From NCBI GenBank assembly GCA_018105865.1, contig JACLAT010000142.1, positions 1 to 64,000 of the forward strand: a stretch of 64,000 nt of DNA, in the 5' to 3' direction. A program made the translations under genes and the position numbers. Position 1 is the stretch's first letter, and each line of letters starts with the position of its first letter. This stretch comes from Metaphire vulgaris (lineage: Eukaryota > Annelida > Clitellata > Crassiclitellata > Megascolecidae). Of this stretch, positions 61,803-64,000 are shown in pieces. The notes under the pieces were generated by a model, which saw only the letters and a list, made by a program, of their open reading frames with translations, was not told where the DNA came from and made no database searches.

Positions 61803-64000
61803 TTAAACCAGTAGCATCATTCCAACTGAATCTAATGTCTCAAACATGCACCCGGTGACTGTCAATAACCAACTGAAATATAAAACCAACAGCAGTCTAA
61901 AATTTGAATCCAATTTTTTCATTAAGACTCTTAGCTGTCTCACAGTCTCATGCCCCGGGCAGTTGGCAGCCGCAAATACTGACTTGAACCATCTCTGTTC
62001 CTTGTATTTCAATGGTGCAACATTGCGCCTATCTCTGTCTTTCAGCCACAATAGAACTGCTGATATTGCATCAAAGTGTGTAAGGACTGGCATGTTGTGC
62101 TGTATGTAGAGGTAGTTTTTCAGGGTTTGTGGCATCATGTTAGCCCGGTCAATAGTTTTGATTAAGTTGTAGGATTTTATCAGCCTCTCAACGTCTGCTG
62201 AATGAGGCTTCAGTACCAAAAACGAGCAAAAGCAGTTGTTAGTTGGGTCATCTCAGCTCCTGACTGAAGGATGTGTTTCAAAACAGAACTAGGATTTGTT
62301 AGCAGTTTCATATCAAGTGTTGATGCAACATCCCGATACTGAAGGGCAAATGTGCTAGATTCAAATCAGGAATTAAATACCCATGACATGCTTCAGTTTC
62401 CTCGTCTCCAACATTAATGCTGATCTGTGACAATGGAGTAAGTTTAACAGCTGAAGAGCGGTCTGAACAGAAGCGTTGATCAATAAAATTAACAAGAGAC
62501 ACGATGACTTCTGTTCTTGTAGGTGAATAGTCTCGAACATCAGATACTAAGCTGTGATGTTCTCGTCTTCTGCACCCATGATGTGCTAAATGTACTCCAT
62601 AGAACTCGTCTTGATCAGTTAAGTTCTTGGTCAATTCACTCTCCCATCCGCCTAAGAGAGGCTTGTCCAACATTGAACTTAGCGAGTGTTTTACTTGCTC
62701 CACATTTTGGTGCATACCAGTAAGAGCCATGTGGTTACTCTGAATGGTTTTTTGGAACTGGCTGTAGACCAAAAGCACATCAGCAATGAGACATACAATG
62801 TGCAATTTTGTCTTGTCGGTCCATGTTGACAAATGACCTTTTGCAGAATTCTCCTTGCTGGCCTGTAAATACTTCACAACTGTTCGCCAGCTCGCCAAGA
62901 ACACAAGATACTGTTAAATAGTCGATAAGTGAATTCAGTCCATCTCACTTCAAAGTACTTGGGGATTCGCATCACTCTGAATCCATTTGCTGCTGCTAAT
63001 TCTTCCATCTCTTTTGTTCGCATGCCTGAGGTATGAAAATATGTTGCCAAGACCACAGCGTCTTGGATGGCACAGTGAACTTCTGGAACGGTTTTGCTAA
63101 CAATAGTGAAAGCTAAGTCTGACCGGTGAACGCTACACCATATTTTGATGAATGGCAACGTATTTCCAGATTGGAGTCTTTCTTTGTCAAAAGAGGCCCA
63201 TAGGCTGTTACGTTCACCAGTGTTAGCATTTTCTCCATCTGTTACGATGCAACATGTCTTTTTAAATAAATCTGCCCATGGAATACACCATTCAACTGCT
63301 GCTTTTACAGCTCTAACATACCCAGCTGTTTTTCTTTCATGTACCGTATCAAAACCTAAAAAATGTCTTCTTTATTGCCATATGCTGTTACAATCTTACA
63401 TTTAACATGTTTGTTGTCTTCTTGGAACCTATCTACAGAACCATCTACAGAAATTGACAATGCTAGGGAGTTCAGTATTTTTTCTTTCAACCTCGGCAGA
63501 TCAGATTTCACTACATAACTCATGAGGTCTGAATGCTGCATTGGAGTGACGTACTTCAGTTCATAATCCAGTGGTACACACTCAGCTGCTGATGCATTCA
63601 TTTTTAATTCACTAGCCATGAGATGAGCAATGTGTGTTGATGTCCAGGACCATGCAGATATTGAACCACGTTTTGCATTATTGTAAATTTCAATCATTAG
63701 TCCACCTATGCGATTTGCCTGTGTTTCATTAACCTTTGACACATGCAATCCCATATCTGTTTTCAATGGTCTGTCAACGGTTGACAGCTGCTTCTGGACG
63801 TGGTATGCCTTGACAGCTTCTTTATGCAACTGTGACTGCGCGTGATCACTGAACACTAGTGCACGGAAAACTATGCCACCTTCAGTGCAGATCCCAGTGA
63901 GTTTTCCACGATATGAAAACATTTTACCAATAGTGTTCCTAATAGTCCAGCAGGGTTCACAACGATATTTCGTACGGTCTGCAGTATTTTCTGGATTAGC
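61803..64000 (-). pseudogene. hAT transposase pseudogene, runs off the window
   Basis: On the minus strand the frame from the window end through 63356 reads CEPCWTIRNTIGKMFSYRGK, SISAWSWTSTHIAHLMASEL, then LSALSISVDGSVDRF-like sequence with the first catalytic aspartate (ISVDGSVDR). After a frameshift near 63360 an HERKTAGY segment leads to VTDGENANTGERNSLW (second aspartate), then the frame at 63158-62874 with WCSVHRSDLAFTIVSKTVP and YFEVRWTEFTYRLFN, the RW motif. Parts at 62904-62308 and 62219-61803 follow with TDKTKLHIVCLIADVLLV, RTEVIVSLVNFIDQRF and NCPGHETVRQLRVLMKK. Three or more frameshifts break it. It resembles the hAT-derived ZNF862/KIAA1586-like group. The C-terminal dimerisation block is not visible, and the N-terminal zinc finger would lie beyond 64000. 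Confidence 0.82.

Overview
This is metazoan nuclear DNA, most likely from a marine invertebrate. It is AT-rich and has GT-AG introns, tRNA-derived SINEs, many animal-type non-LTR retrotransposons (RTE, CR1/L2-like and I-like with RNase H), mariner and hAT elements, microsatellites and vertebrate-type TTAGGG interstitial telomere motifs. The species cannot be named from the sequence alone. I see no bacterial features, CRISPR array or rRNA.

Only two loci look like host genes. One is a Kelch-repeat gene on the minus strand (380-1293), apparently the last exon of a longer gene. The other is a three-exon immunoglobulin-superfamily gene on the plus strand (43469-44613) whose splice phases agree. 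An SGNH-hydrolase-like reading frame (42832-43164, minus) is more likely part of a repeat. Nearly everything else is transposon sequence, often nested several layers deep.

Layout. 1524-5714: a hAT-like element with degraded ends holding an RTE LINE, two further hAT-like elements and a mariner with long inverted repeats. 6235-9247: an I-clade LINE with reverse transcriptase, RNase H and a tandem-repeat 3' region. 9355-15940: inverted repeats, MITEs with 8-bp target duplications, LINE ends and two SINEs. 15950-18717 (plus) and 22804-30609 (minus): two opposed copies of an uncharacterised transposon family (called TE-X here), broken by LINEs, a mariner-like repeat and a hAT-like element. 30612-33640: a CR1 LINE. 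34482-42838: a CR1/L2-like LINE (LINE-A) split by a nearly intact 5.7-kb LINE (LINE-B). 44633-47712: a DNA transposon (TE-Y) with inverted ends, an 8-bp duplication and an unusual transposase pseudogene, lying in the intron after the last visible Ig exon. 47735-50165: LINE ends. 50491-54650: Ty3/gypsy integrase between inverted LTR-like repeats. 54614-61540: tandem mariner-like repeats, a foldback and more LINE fragments. 61803-64000: a hAT transposase pseudogene running off the window end.

The genes do not form a pathway. What the window records best is insertion history: paired copies of TE-X give an empty-site reference, so many insertions can be bounded to the base. A recurring oddity is that three LINE 5' junctions (28456-28508, 29408-29481 and 42790-42858) carry inverted templated filler.
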